Shown here piece by piece: positions 1 to 8,273 of a DNA stretch of 24,296 bases (the first letter of the stretch is position 1; each line of letters begins with the position of its first letter). The notes beneath the pieces are model-generated. The model made no database searches and was not told the DNA's origin. It saw only the letters and a program-made list of their open reading frames with translations. The DNA is taken from assembly GCA_030039005.1 (NCBI GenBank), contig JASHQT010000022.1, positions 1-24,296 on the forward strand. The letters run 5' to 3'. The DNA is from Bryobacteraceae bacterium. GTDB taxonomy: Bacteria > Acidobacteriota > Terriglobia > Bryobacterales > Bryobacteraceae. The translations under genes and the position numbers were made by a program.

Positions 1-38
1 GCGCGAAATCCTGTGTCAAAATCATTGCTAGAGGAACT

Positions 39-1148
39 TTGGCACAGGAAGGCAGCACAAGGGCTGCCGCACCGGGCTCGGTTGGCTCGGTGCGGTTGAT
101 GGGCGTTCCCATTCGGCTCCATTTCACCTTCGTTCTGGTTCTGATCTGCCTGATTGTCTTCGGCCTCAGCACCAGCCAATCTCCGGCCACTTATACACTC
201 TTCGTGCTAGCGGTGATCGGATCCGTGCTGCTGCACGAGTTTGGACACGCGTTGGTGAGCTCCCTGTGCCGCATTCGCACGCTCGAAATCGTCATGTATC
301 CGATCGGCGGCGTGGCGAAGCTGGAACGCCCGGCCAGGCCCTGGGAGGAATTTTGGATCGCCCTCAGCGGACCTGCCGTCAACCTGATCATCGCCGCCTT
401 GATTTTCGCAGTGCTGTATCATTCGGAAAAGCGCGGCGTCAATTTCTTCGCGCTGGCGCGGCCCTCGGATGCCAATCTGGCCGACCGGATTGCGCTGGCG
501 AATCTCATTCTGGCCGGTTTCAACCTGCTGCCTGCGTTTCCGATGGACGGCGGACGCATGATGCGTGCCGTGCTGTCGCGGTTGAAATCCGAGTACGAAG
601 CCACGCGCATCGCGACGTGGTCCGGGCGGATGCTCGCCATCAGCATGGGGCTGTACGGCATTTTCAACCTGCCGGTGCTGACCATTGTGGCTTTTTTCAT
701 TTACCTGGGCGCGGCCAATGAGGGTGCCGCGTCGCGCGGCCGGTCGCTCACCAAAGGCATCCCGGTGCGGGCCGCCATGATGACCGAATACCGCACGCTC
801 ACGCATGGGTCGACGATCCGGGAAGCCGCGAATCTGCTGCTCTCCACCTCGCAGCAGGATTTCCCCGTGGTTCTCGGCGAACAGGTGCTCGGTCTGCTGG
901 GCCGCAACGCACTCATGCGCGGGATGGCGCGCGAGGGTCCGGATGCCTACATCGCTGGCTACATGGAGCGCGAATTTCCGAGCGTGGCGCCGGATAAGGA
1001 CCTTTCCGACGTTCTGCCCCTGATGGCGCACTCCGGCGCTTGTGTCCTGGTGATGGAAGACGACCGGCTGCTCGGGCTGCTCAGTTCGGAGAATCTCTCG
1101 CAATTCCTGCTCTTGCGCAGCGTCGGCTTGCAACCCGCGGAAAGCTAG
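39..1148 (+). CDS. M50 site-2 type membrane metalloprotease with CBS pair
   Basis: Polytopic zinc protease of the S2P/M50 family, expected to cut membrane-embedded substrates inside the bilayer. The zinc motif HEFGH is at residues 66-70. The third-ligand motif NLLPAFPMDGGR is at 162-173, with Asp170 as expected ligand. Hydrophobic segments lie near 30-45, 52-72, 106-126, 150-166 and 195-225. Residues about 242-360 form a CBS-domain pair, which in this family is thought to bind adenine nucleotides. At 369 residues it has normal length. The chosen start is TTG at 39, preceded by GAGGA at 31-35; the spacing is short, and GTG at 90 or ATG at 99 are in-frame alternatives just before the first membrane segment. 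A secreted protein follows 2 bases downstream. No sigma or anti-sigma gene is nearby, so the substrate cannot be guessed. The family call is firm; the exact start is not. Confidence 0.93.
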   Translation: MAQEGSTRAAAPGSVGSVRLMGVPIRLHFTFVLVLICLIVFGLSTSQSPATYTLFVLAVIGSVLLHEFGHALVSSLCRIRTLEIVMYPIGGVAKLERPARPWEEFWIALSGPAVNLIIAALIFAVLYHSEKRGVNFFALARPSDANLADRIALANLILAGFNLLPAFPMDGGRMMRAVLSRLKSEYEATRIATWSGRMLAISMGLYGIFNLPVLTIVAFFIYLGAANEGAASRGRSLTKGIPVRAAMMTEYRTLTHGSTIREAANLLLSTSQQDFPVVLGEQVLGLLGRNALMRGMAREGPDAYIAGYMEREFPSVAPDKDLSDVLPLMAHSGACVLVMEDDRLLGLLSSENLSQFLLLRSVGLQPAES

Positions 1149-1150
1149 CC

Positions 1151-1966
1151 ATGCGCAAGCTTTGTTTTTCGATTTTCATTTTTTGCCTGGCGGCTTTCCT
1201 CTTCCGCCTGCCGGCCAGCGCGGAAAACGTCAAGCTGTATTTCAAGGACGGCAGCGATCAACTGGTTCGCGAATACCACGTGGAAGGCGATCGCGTGCGC
1301 TTCTACAGCTTGGACCGCGACGATTGGGAAGAAGTTCCGCTGTCGCTGGTGGATCTGGAAAAGACCAAGGCTGTCATCAAAGCCCACGAAGACGCCGTGA
1401 GCGCCGACAAGGCCGCCGACGCCGCAGAAAACAATGCCGAGCGCGAAGCGCGCCGCGAGATCGCGAGTATTCCGCCCGATCCCGGCGTGTACCTGATTGA
1501 AGAACAATCCGCGGGCTTTCCCAAGCTCACGCCGCTCAAGGTGGGCGAATCGAAGGTCGTCAATGACAAGGGCCGCAAGGTTCTCAGGATCATTTCTCCC
1601 GTGCCCATGGTGAACGGCAAGGCGACGCTCGAACTGGATGGTCCGCACGCCTCGCAAGGGACGGCCAACCGCACGCCGGAATTCTACATGCGCCTTTCCG
1701 AAGAGGAGCGCTTCGGCATTGTGCGCATGGGCGAGCACAAAGGCAATCGCGTGGTGGAAAAGCTGACCATCGAGCCGGTGATCAATCAGACTGACCAGCA
1801 CCCGGACCTGGTGGAGATTTTTCGCCAGCAGGTGGGCGACGACGTGTTCAAGATCTGGCCACAAAACCCGCTCGAACCGGGCGAATACGCCGTGGTGCAA
1901 TACGCAATGGAAAAAGTAGACATGCAGGTCTGGGATTTTTTCGTCGCACCCGGAACAGGCAAATAA
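1151..1966 (+). CDS. Secreted protein of unknown function
   Basis: A 271-residue protein that I do not assign to a named family. It opens with a clear Sec signal peptide: basic MRK, a hydrophobic stretch to about residue 20, and a likely cut after PASA, just before ENVKLY. The mature protein starts with a short beta-like segment ending near VPLSLVDLEKT. An Ala/Glu-rich, probably helical stretch follows at about 70-100, then a longer mixed region ending in LEPGEYAVVQY and VWDFFVAPG. The frame stays open upstream to 1040, but that part lies inside the protease gene. The ATG at 1151 comes 2 bases after the protease stop and begins the signal peptide, which fixes the start. Co-transcription with the protease is likely. 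It could act in the periplasm or be released; the sequence gives no catalytic motif. Confidence 0.85.
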   Translation: MRKLCFSIFIFCLAAFLFRLPASAENVKLYFKDGSDQLVREYHVEGDRVRFYSLDRDDWEEVPLSLVDLEKTKAVIKAHEDAVSADKAADAAENNAEREARREIASIPPDPGVYLIEEQSAGFPKLTPLKVGESKVVNDKGRKVLRIISPVPMVNGKATLELDGPHASQGTANRTPEFYMRLSEEERFGIVRMGEHKGNRVVEKLTIEPVINQTDQHPDLVEIFRQQVGDDVFKIWPQNPLEPGEYAVVQYAMEKVDMQVWDFFVAPGTGK

Positions 1967-1973
1967 TCCCCGC

Positions 1974-3170
1974 CTAGGCGCGCGCCCACTCGATCGCATC
2001 CACCATCCACGCCATGCGGCGAAAGCTCAGCTCTGAGCCGATGCGCGGCCGCTTGTAGCGGGCAGCGTGGATTTCGAACTCGAATGGGCCTTGGCCGCCT
2101 TTAGGCCGCTCGAACCGCAGCTCGAAATCGCCGGGGCCCACGGGCCAACGTCCCAGCTCGTGTCTTAGGTCGAGTCCTGCGGCGCGAATCGCAAGGACTT
2201 GTCCTGAGAGCCGCGGATCATCGGACACGCTCCCCCGCACCACCACTTCGCCCGCGCCTTCGGGCAGCATCCATTTGAGACGATCCGATGCCCAGCGGTC
2301 GGGATACAACCCTTGAGCGTGGCGCAGGATCAGCATGATCGGAACTCCGGTGGCGACTTGGATACCGAAACTTGCGATCCTAGCCGGCACCCGCAACCAG
2401 ACCGAGCGTGGCTGCTCGAAACGCTGTTTCCAACTCTCGTGCAGACTCGCGAGCCCGTACGTCCAGTAGCCCGGCGCACGCTTCAGGCCGGTATGCCGCT
2501 CGAGCACGCGGCGAATTTCCTCAATGCGCGCGCGGCCGCCGGCGAAACTCTTGGCTTCCGGATACTCGCGCAATGCGCCGAAATACTCGGGCACACACTG
2601 CAGGCCGAATCGCTTGCCCAGCTTGATCAGCAGATCCCAATCGAGGGCGTAGTGCAGCTCCTCATCGAGCCACCCCACGTCCTCCACAGCGGCCCGGCGG
2701 AAAAACGTGGATTGCTGCAAAACATAGTCGGACAAATACGTGAGCCTCCATAAATTGAAGGGTTCGGTGGCCGGGAACGCCCGGGTGAACCGGCCTTCGC
2801 GGTCCATGAGGTAGCCTTCACCGTATATCGCTCCCACGCCGGGCGGTGCATTATTGAACGCCTTCACCGCGCGCGAGACGGCGCCGGGCAACAAAATATC
2901 GTCCGAGTTCAGCCAAGCCACGATTTCGCCTTTCGCGCGCTCGAAGCCTTTGTTGATGGCGTGGGCTTGGCCGCGATCCCGCTCGCTGATCCACAGCAAG
3001 CGGCTCGCATACTCGGCGGCTATGGACGCCGTCTGATCCGTGGAACCGCCGTCCATCACGATGTAATCGATATGTGGATAATCCTGCGCCAGCACGCTCT
3101 CGATGGTGGCTCGAATAAACTCGCCCTGGTTGTAGGAAGGCGTGACGATGCTTACGATGGGCTGGCCCAA
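1974..3170 (-). CDS. Family 2 glycosyltransferase with extra C-terminal domain
   Basis: Inverting GT-A fold sugar transferase (GT2), probably using a nucleotide sugar to build surface polysaccharide at the cytoplasmic face. The N-terminal nucleotide-binding motif SIVTPSYN lies at 7-14, VMDGGSTD at 38-45, and the metal-binding DxD-type motif NSDD at 88-91. The acceptor-side block LDWDLLIKLG is near residue 180. After about residue 290 the protein continues for some 100 residues that the upstream paralogue lacks; their alternating pattern suggests a beta-sandwich, but I cannot name it. The start is TTG at 3170, supported by a strong ribosome site at 3175-3184. It overlaps the upstream glycosyltransferase by 19 bases, so the two are almost certainly translated together. 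Its end converges on the secreted-protein gene with 7 bases between them. The acceptor and donor sugars are unknown. Confidence 0.9.
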   Translation of the reverse strand: MGQPIVSIVTPSYNQGEFIRATIESVLAQDYPHIDYIVMDGGSTDQTASIAAEYASRLLWISERDRGQAHAINKGFERAKGEIVAWLNSDDILLPGAVSRAVKAFNNAPPGVGAIYGEGYLMDREGRFTRAFPATEPFNLWRLTYLSDYVLQQSTFFRRAAVEDVGWLDEELHYALDWDLLIKLGKRFGLQCVPEYFGALREYPEAKSFAGGRARIEEIRRVLERHTGLKRAPGYWTYGLASLHESWKQRFEQPRSVWLRVPARIASFGIQVATGVPIMLILRHAQGLYPDRWASDRLKWMLPEGAGEVVVRGSVSDDPRLSGQVLAIRAAGLDLRHELGRWPVGPGDFELRFERPKGGQGPFEFEIHAARYKRPRIGSELSFRRMAWMVDAIEWARA

Positions 3171-4051
3171 GCGATCCCTTCCTTGGCGCTGGACAGGACG
3201 TCGCGATAAAAGCGGATCGGATGCCGCCAGTTATAGCCCAGGCCAAGCGCCAGGGCCGATCCCGCGCTCGCCACCGAGATGCCTGGCCGGGCGGCAGCCA
3301 GAGCCTGCCCCGTCAAGCGATGGTGGGCGTAGCCGTAGACCCAATTGAACGGGGCGTATCCGTAGTGACGCTTCAACACGTCGATTGTTTCATGCATCGC
3401 CGCGGCCGTTTGACCCATAGTCTTCGCGCCGGGGTGCAAGCGCGAGTGAGCCAAATCGGCGTCGATCTTTACCAGCCGCTGATTTCGCGCCAGCCGGATC
3501 CAAAGGTCATAATCCAGCGCGAATCGCAGACTCGCATCCAGGCCGCCGCACGCGGCGAAAGCCTCGCGCCGGATAAACGCCGCCGGCTGGCAGATGATGC
3601 AGCGGCGCGCGAGTTTTTGCGGCTCGAACGGCTCGACCGGATAACGCGCGATCGGCCGGCCTTCTTCGTCCGCGTGCCAGGCGCCCCCGTAGACCACCGC
3701 CGCTTCGGGATTTGCCGCGAATCCCTGGACCGCACTCGCCACAGCGCCGGGAAGATAGACGTCGTCGGCGTTCAAAAATGCGAAGATTTCGCCGTGCGTG
3801 AGTGCGAAACCCCGGTTAACCGCGTCCGCCTGGCCGCGATCGGGCTCCGAGCGCCACGCAATGCGCCCTTCATAGCGCCGCAGGATGTCGAGCGTGCCGT
3901 CGTCGGACCCGCCGTCCATGACGACGTATTCGATGGCCGGATAATCCTGCGCGAGCACGCTCTCGATGGTTTCGGCGATGAATCGCGTCGCGTTGAAGCA
4001 GGGCGTGACAATCGAAACCATGGGTGAAACCAATGGCGCGGGGGCCGGCAT
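3152..4051 (-). CDS. Family 2 glycosyltransferase
   Basis: A 299-residue GT2 enzyme, the first of a tandem pair. Motifs in order: SIVTPCFN at 13-20, VMDGGSDDGT at 44-53, and LNADD at 93-97 for the metal-nucleotide site. The QPAAFIRREAF block near 155 and the LDYDLWIRLA block near 180 are typical of this clade. It closely resembles its downstream neighbour over the first 200 residues: both contain a TIESVLAQDYP run followed by VMDGGS, and DNA identity is visible there. This suggests gene duplication. No membrane segment is obvious. The start is the ATG at 4051, with a weak GAG upstream; a second in-frame ATG at 4021 just before the first strand is possible. It diverges from the DUF2252 gene. 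The likely role is capsule, O-antigen or exopolysaccharide side-chain synthesis; no other assembly genes adjoin it. Confidence 0.92.
   Translation of the reverse strand: MPAPAPLVSPMVSIVTPCFNATRFIAETIESVLAQDYPAIEYVVMDGGSDDGTLDILRRYEGRIAWRSEPDRGQADAVNRGFALTHGEIFAFLNADDVYLPGAVASAVQGFAANPEAAVVYGGAWHADEEGRPIARYPVEPFEPQKLARRCIICQPAAFIRREAFAACGGLDASLRFALDYDLWIRLARNQRLVKIDADLAHSRLHPGAKTMGQTAAAMHETIDVLKRHYGYAPFNWVYGYAHHRLTGQALAAARPGISVASAGSALALGLGYNWRHPIRFYRDVLSSAKEGIAWASPS
3175..3184 (-). promoter_or_regulatory. Strong ribosome-binding site for a TTG start
   Basis: On the minus strand this reads AAGGAAGGGA, four bases before the TTG at 3168-3170. It lies inside the end of the upstream glycosyltransferase gene and is the main support for the unusual TTG start of the downstream one. 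Confidence 0.65.
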
Positions 4052-4122
4052 GAAAGCTCAGAATATCAGGTCGATAGCCTGGCGCCTGCCTGCCTGTTAA
4101 CGGTTAGAATAGATTGTTCGCA
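4052..4122. promoter_or_regulatory. Divergent promoter region, glycosyltransferases and DUF2252
   Basis: A 71-base gap between divergent genes must hold both promoters. A -10-like TAGAAT is at 4105-4110 on the plus strand, and a -10-like TATTCT on the minus strand covers 4060-4065. Neither has a convincing -35 box. A short repeated CTGC pattern is seen near 4085-4096. No clear operator was found. Confidence 0.3.
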
Positions 4123-5235
4123 ATGGGAATTGTCAAAACCACCCGGGAATATGAGACTTGGCTCGGCAGGCGCATTCGCCTGCTGCCCGCCGATCTACGG
4201 CGTAAGCATCAGGCCATGGCGGAGGATGTGTTCCCCTTCTTGCGAGCGACGTTTTACCGTTGGATGGAGCTTTGGCCGGAGGTCTGCCCGGAGGAAGCGC
4301 GGGCTCCGCATGTGCTCGCCGTGGGCGACCTGCACGTTGAAAATTTCGGCACCTGGCGCGATGTCGAAGGGCGGCTGGTCTGGGGCATCAACGATTTCGA
4401 CGAAGTTTATGATCTGCCGTACACCATCGATCTGGTGCGCCTGGCCGCGAGCGCGCACATCGCCTTGAAGGAAGAGCGGCTGGCGATCGCCGCCAAGGAC
4501 GCGTGCGTCGCGATTCTGGACGGTTACAAGAAGAGCCTGGAAATGCGCGGCGCGCCTTTCGTGCTGTCCGAAGAGCATGAATGGCTCCGCCACCTGGTGA
4601 CCGGTGTTTTGCGCGACCCCGTCCAGTTTTGGGAAAAGCTGGACGGTTTGTCCAACGTGAAAGGCCGCGTTCCCAAGAGTGCGCGCCGGGCGATCGCACG
4701 CATGCTGCCCGATCCGGACCTGGAATTCCGCATCGTGCATCGTGTCGCGGGGCTGGGCAGCCTGGGGCGCGAACGCTACGTCGGAATCGCGAATTGCCGC
4801 GGCGGACGCGTGGCGCGGGAGGCCAAAGCGCTGGCCCCTTCGGCCTGCGTCTTCGCGGCGCCGGGGAAAAGATCCGAGCGCATCCGCTATCAGCAGGCGC
4901 TGGATCGCGCGGTGCGGGATATCGATCCGTTCGTGCGGCTACGCGGAAGCTGGATCGTGCGCCGTCTGGCGCCGGATTGCTCGCGCGTCGAGCTGGCTTC
5001 CATGCCTAAGGAACGCGACGAATCGAAACTCCTGCGTGCCATGGGATTCGAAACCGCCAATGTCCATCTGGGAACGCCGCGAGCGGCCAAGGCGATTTTG
5101 CATGATCTGGCGAAACGGCCCGCCGATTGGCTGCATGAAGCCGCGACCGCGATGGTGAAAGCCACCACCGCGGACTGGCGTGAGTGGCGCGCCGCATTTC
5201 GTCCGCGACGCAAGCGGGCCAAGGCCGTAAAATAG
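4123..5235 (+). CDS. DUF2252 family protein (kinase-like fold suspected)
   Basis: A 370-residue cytoplasmic protein of the DUF2252 family. The hallmark motifs are GDLHVENFG at 68-76 and INDFDE at 89-94, followed by YDLPYTIDLVRLAAS. Their order and spacing recall the catalytic and metal-binding loops of aminoglycoside-kinase-like enzymes, in which the His-Asp-Leu-His and Asp-Phe-Asp elements bind ATP and metal. A phosphotransferase role is therefore a reasonable guess but unproven for the family. The C-terminus is rich in Arg and Lys. I chose the ATG at 4123; a TTG at 4114 would add three residues. No strong ribosome site is seen. The TIGR03790 gene starts 3 bases after the stop, so the two probably form an operon. 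Confidence 0.88.
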   Translation: MGIVKTTREYETWLGRRIRLLPADLRRKHQAMAEDVFPFLRATFYRWMELWPEVCPEEARAPHVLAVGDLHVENFGTWRDVEGRLVWGINDFDEVYDLPYTIDLVRLAASAHIALKEERLAIAAKDACVAILDGYKKSLEMRGAPFVLSEEHEWLRHLVTGVLRDPVQFWEKLDGLSNVKGRVPKSARRAIARMLPDPDLEFRIVHRVAGLGSLGRERYVGIANCRGGRVAREAKALAPSACVFAAPGKRSERIRYQQALDRAVRDIDPFVRLRGSWIVRRLAPDCSRVELASMPKERDESKLLRAMGFETANVHLGTPRAAKAILHDLAKRPADWLHEAATAMVKATTADWREWRAAFRPRRKRAKAVK

Positions 5236-5238
5236 AAG

Positions 5239-6327
5239 TTGCGTCTGACATTTCTGGCCGCCTGTGTTTTTCCAGCTCTGCTCGCCGCGCAGCCGCCGAA
5301 CACGGTATTGGTGGTGGTGAATCAATCGTCTTCGCTGTCGCGCCGGATCGGCGAATATTACGCCGAGCATCGCCGGATCCCAGCGGCGAACATCTGCCGC
5401 TTGAACGCCACAACCAACGAAGAGATTTCGCGCTCGGAATTCGACGAGCAGATTTCCCAGCCTATCCAGCGCTATTTGCGCGATCACAAACTCACCGAGC
5501 AGGTGCTGTACATCGTCACCACGGATGGTGTTCCGCTGAAAATTCACGGCAACCTGGGATTGACGGGCGAAGCGGCAGCGGTGGATTCGGAACTGGCGTT
5601 GCTCTATTCCGATATGCACGGCCACCCGCATGCGGCGCCCGCCGGGGTCGCCAATCCTTTTTTCGGCAAAATCAACGCGCCGTTTCGCCATCCTGATTTT
5701 CCGATCTACTTGGTCACGCGCCTGGCCGGGTTCGACTTTGATGACGTCAAAGGCATCATCGACCGGGCGCTGGAGGCCCGCAATCACGGCAAATTCGTGA
5801 TCGATCTGAAAGGTAGCGACACCACGCAAGGCAACCGCTGGTTGTTGCAGGCCGCGCAGCAGCTTCCGCGGGACCGCGTAGTGCTGGATGTTTCGCGCAC
5901 TGTGCTGTTGCACGAAACGGACGTGATCGCCTATGCCTCCTGGGGCTCCAACGACCCCGACCGCCACTCGCGGCACCTCGATTTTCACTGGCTGCCCGGC
6001 GCCATCATGACCGAATACGTGTCCACCAACGGGCGCACCTTCGCGCGGCCGCCGGACAATTGGAACATTGGGGCTTGGGGAGACCCGAAGACCACGTTCG
6101 CCGGCTCGGGGCAAAGTTTGACCGCCGATTACATCCACGATGGAGCGACCGGCGCTTCCGGCCACGTCTACGAACCATTCCTGCAATTCACGCCGCGCCC
6201 GAATATCTTGCTGCCGGCCTATTTTCACGGCCGCAACCTGGCCGAGAGCTATTACCTCGCAATCCCGATGCTCAGTTGGATGAACGTGGTGGTGGGCGAT
6301 CCGCTGTGCCGCCTGGGGAACCCGTGA
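5239..6327 (+). CDS. Exported TIGR03790 family protein
   Basis: A 362-residue protein matching the TIGR03790 family, which has no known function. A signal peptide occupies about 1-18 (hydrophobic LTFLAACVFPALL, likely cut after LLAA). Family-typical segments follow: YIVTTDGVPLKI at 91-102, YASWGSNDP at 232-240, STNGRTF at 262-268, and a Gly/His-rich block with ADYIHDGATG and GHVYEPFL at 296-315. Conserved Asp, His and Asn residues are compatible with an exported hydrolase, but no classical triad is evident. The start is TTG at 5239, three bases after the DUF2252 stop; it is the only start that preserves the signal peptide, although the ribosome site is weak (TAGAAG). Translational coupling to DUF2252 is likely. 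Confidence 0.88.
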   Translation: MRLTFLAACVFPALLAAQPPNTVLVVVNQSSSLSRRIGEYYAEHRRIPAANICRLNATTNEEISRSEFDEQISQPIQRYLRDHKLTEQVLYIVTTDGVPLKIHGNLGLTGEAAAVDSELALLYSDMHGHPHAAPAGVANPFFGKINAPFRHPDFPIYLVTRLAGFDFDDVKGIIDRALEARNHGKFVIDLKGSDTTQGNRWLLQAAQQLPRDRVVLDVSRTVLLHETDVIAYASWGSNDPDRHSRHLDFHWLPGAIMTEYVSTNGRTFARPPDNWNIGAWGDPKTTFAGSGQSLTADYIHDGATGASGHVYEPFLQFTPRPNILLPAYFHGRNLAESYYLAIPMLSWMNVVVGDPLCRLGNP

Positions 6328-6330
6328 GCG

Positions 6331-6348
6331 CTGGCAGGCGGGTGCCAG
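6331..6348 (+). repeat. Inverted repeat upstream of the ABC-F gene
   Basis: CTGGCA at 6331-6336 and TGCCAG at 6343-6348 are perfect inverted copies around a 6-base loop. The hairpin begins just after the TIGR03790 stop. There is no T-run, so a classical terminator is unlikely; a 5'-leader hairpin or a weak stop between two units is possible. Confidence 0.4.
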
Positions 6349-6367
6349 AAACGAGAAACTAGAGATA
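6347..6367 (+). repeat. Degenerate 7-base tandem repeat in the ABC-F leader
   Basis: Three units in register, AGAAACG, AGAAACT and AGAGATA, end one base before the ATG at 6369. They occupy the place where a ribosome-binding site should be; no GGAG-like core is visible there. Three units with drift could be chance, so confidence is modest. Confidence 0.4.
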
Positions 6368-6368
6368 G

Positions 6369-8273
6369 ATGATTCAACTTTCCGGCGCCGGCAAGCGCTT
6401 CGGTCCCAAGCTGCTGTTCGAAGATTTGAACTGGATGATCACGCCTCAGGCCCGCGTGGGCCTGGTAGGCGCGAACGGCAGCGGCAAGACCACGCTACTC
6501 AAAATCCTGGCGGGGCTTGAGTCCCTCGACTACGGCCGGCTCAGCGTCACGCGCGGCGTCAGTTCCGGCTATTTACCGCAGGACGGGCTGTCGCTTTCCG
6601 GCCGCAGCGTCTTCGCCGAGTGCATGTCGGTATTCGCGTCGTTGCAACAGATGGAAGTGGAGATGGAAGAGCTGACGCACAAGATGGCCGAGCTCGACCC
6701 CGCTGGCCCGGAATACGCGCAAGTGGCTGACCGTTTTCATCACTTGGATAGTGAGTTCCGTAATCGCGACGGCTACGCCATCGAGGCGCAAGTGGGAACG
6801 GTGCTGGCCGGCCTCGGGTTTCCACACGAAGAGTGGAACAAGCGCACCGAAGAATTTTCGGGCGGTTGGCAGATGCGCATCGCGCTTGCGAAGCTTCTGC
6901 TCGAGAAACCGAATCTGTTGTTGCTCGACGAGCCGACGAATCACCTGGATCTGGAAGCCCGCAACTGGCTCGAAGAATACCTCCACGATTATCCGTTCGC
7001 CTATGTATTGATCTCGCACGACCGGTATTTTCTGGATGTGACGGTGGACAAAATCGTCGAGCTCTGGAATCGCGGCGTGCACTTTTATTCGGGCAACTAT
7101 GAAAAATACCTCAAGCAAAAACAGGAGCGCACCGAACAGCTCGAAGCCGCGTACAAGAACCAGCGCGACCGCATCGAACAGCTCGAAGCGTTCATCAATC
7201 GCTTCCGCTACCAGGCGACGAAAGCCAAGCAGGTGCAGAGCCGGATCAAGGAGCTGGAAAAGATCGAGCGCATTGAGCTGCCGGCGGAAGAGAAGGGCAT
7301 CCACTTTTCGTTTCCGCAACCCAAGCCGAGCGGCCGCGTTGTCGCCGAGTTCCACAATGTCTCGAAGAGCTACGGCGACAAGTTCGTCTTCGGCGGTGTG
7401 AATTTCATCATCGAGCGCGGCGACCGGATCGCGCTGGTGGGCGTGAACGGGGCGGGGAAGTCGACGCTGATTAAACTGCTCGCGGGCATCGAGCCGCTTT
7501 CGGGCGGTGAATACAAGCTCGGGCACAATGCCGACGTCGATTACTTCGCGCAGGATCAATATAAGGAATTGGATCCCAACGCGCGCATGTTGGACGATCT
7601 GCAAGGCGAAGCGCCGCGCTCCACCAATACCGAACTGCGCAATCTGCTGGGATGTTTTCTTTTTTCCGAGGACGATGTGTTCAAGCGCATCGGCGTGCTG
7701 TCGGGCGGCGAGCGCAACCGCTATGCGCTGGCGCGCATGCTGCTGCATCCTTCGAATTTTCTGCTGCTCGACGAGCCGACCAACCACCTGGACATGCGCG
7801 CCAAGGACGTGCTGCTCGAATCGCTCGAAAAATACACGGGCACGGTCGTGTTTGTTTCGCATGACCGTTATTTCATCGATAAGCTCGCGACGCGCGTTTT
7901 CGAAGTGGGCGCGGGCGAAGTGCATGTGTTCCCTGGCAACTACGAAGATTACCTATGGCGGAAGGAGGGCAAGCAGGTGGAACTGACTTTGCCCATGAAC
8001 GGCCACGCAGTTGCCAGTCCCCGGCCCCCAGCCCCTGATCCCACGCCCGCAAAACGGGTGAATCCCATGAAGGCGAAGAAGCAACAAGAGCGCGCCAAAG
8101 AACTCGAGTCGCGGATCGCGGCGCTCGAGACGGGGATCGCGGCGGACGAAGAAAGCTTGGCCAATTTTGTGAGTGCCGAAGAGACCATCCGGGTCTCCGA
8201 GCAGCTCGAAAAGCGCCGCGCGGCGTTGGATGCGCTGATGCAAGAGTGGGAAGAAGTATCGCAGGAAGTATGA
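6369..8273 (+). CDS. ABC-F family ATPase (YdiF-like)
   Basis: A 634-residue soluble twin-ATPase without membrane segments. ABC-F proteins act on the ribosome in translation or antibiotic protection rather than in transport. The first cassette has Walker A GANGSGKT at 34-41, signature FSGGW at 163-167 and Walker B/D-loop LLLLDEPTNHLD at 183-194. A charged linker at about 240-320 is the expected P-site tRNA interaction motif region. The second cassette has GVNGAGKST, LSGGERNR and a second DEPTNHLD. A Pro-rich joint near residues 548-560 leads to a C-terminal coiled coil (about 565-634), as in YdiF-like members. That joint is encoded by a 7-base repeat tract. The stop overlaps the next gene's ATG (ATGA), which suggests coupled translation. 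Which ABC-F subgroup it belongs to, and whether it confers resistance, cannot be decided here. Confidence 0.95.
   Translation: MIQLSGAGKRFGPKLLFEDLNWMITPQARVGLVGANGSGKTTLLKILAGLESLDYGRLSVTRGVSSGYLPQDGLSLSGRSVFAECMSVFASLQQMEVEMEELTHKMAELDPAGPEYAQVADRFHHLDSEFRNRDGYAIEAQVGTVLAGLGFPHEEWNKRTEEFSGGWQMRIALAKLLLEKPNLLLLDEPTNHLDLEARNWLEEYLHDYPFAYVLISHDRYFLDVTVDKIVELWNRGVHFYSGNYEKYLKQKQERTEQLEAAYKNQRDRIEQLEAFINRFRYQATKAKQVQSRIKELEKIERIELPAEEKGIHFSFPQPKPSGRVVAEFHNVSKSYGDKFVFGGVNFIIERGDRIALVGVNGAGKSTLIKLLAGIEPLSGGEYKLGHNADVDYFAQDQYKELDPNARMLDDLQGEAPRSTNTELRNLLGCFLFSEDDVFKRIGVLSGGERNRYALARMLLHPSNFLLLDEPTNHLDMRAKDVLLESLEKYTGTVVFVSHDRYFIDKLATRVFEVGAGEVHVFPGNYEDYLWRKEGKQVELTLPMNGHAVASPRPPAPDPTPAKRVNPMKAKKQQERAKELESRIAALETGIAADEESLANFVSAEETIRVSEQLEKRRAALDALMQEWEEVSQEV
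8014..8048 (+). repeat. In-frame 7-base tandem repeat tract 1
   Basis: Five consecutive units: CCAGTCC, CCGGCCC, CCAGCCC, CTGATCC and a decayed CACGCCC. They encode the Pro-rich linker before the C-terminal coiled coil of the ABC-F protein. The same consensus (C-Y-G-G-Y-C-C) occurs in the next gene at 8357-8391. Confidence 0.65.

Noticed and set aside
207..1133. 308-codon open frame on the minus strand
   Set aside because: It lies fully opposite the M50 protease, which has clear catalytic motifs. The antisense translation is rich in Arg, His and Gln and shows no family motif.
1971..1980. Perfect 10-base palindrome CGCCTAGGCG between convergent genes
   Set aside because: It is too short for a terminator, has no loop or T-run, and contains the stop codon of the glycosyltransferase.
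4939..6228. 429-codon open frame on the minus strand
   Set aside because: It runs antisense to DUF2252 and TIGR03790, both recognised families; long antisense frames are expected in GC-rich DNA.
6573..7925. 450-codon open frame on the minus strand
   Set aside because: It is the complement of the ABC-F gene, whose Walker and signature motifs are all intact.
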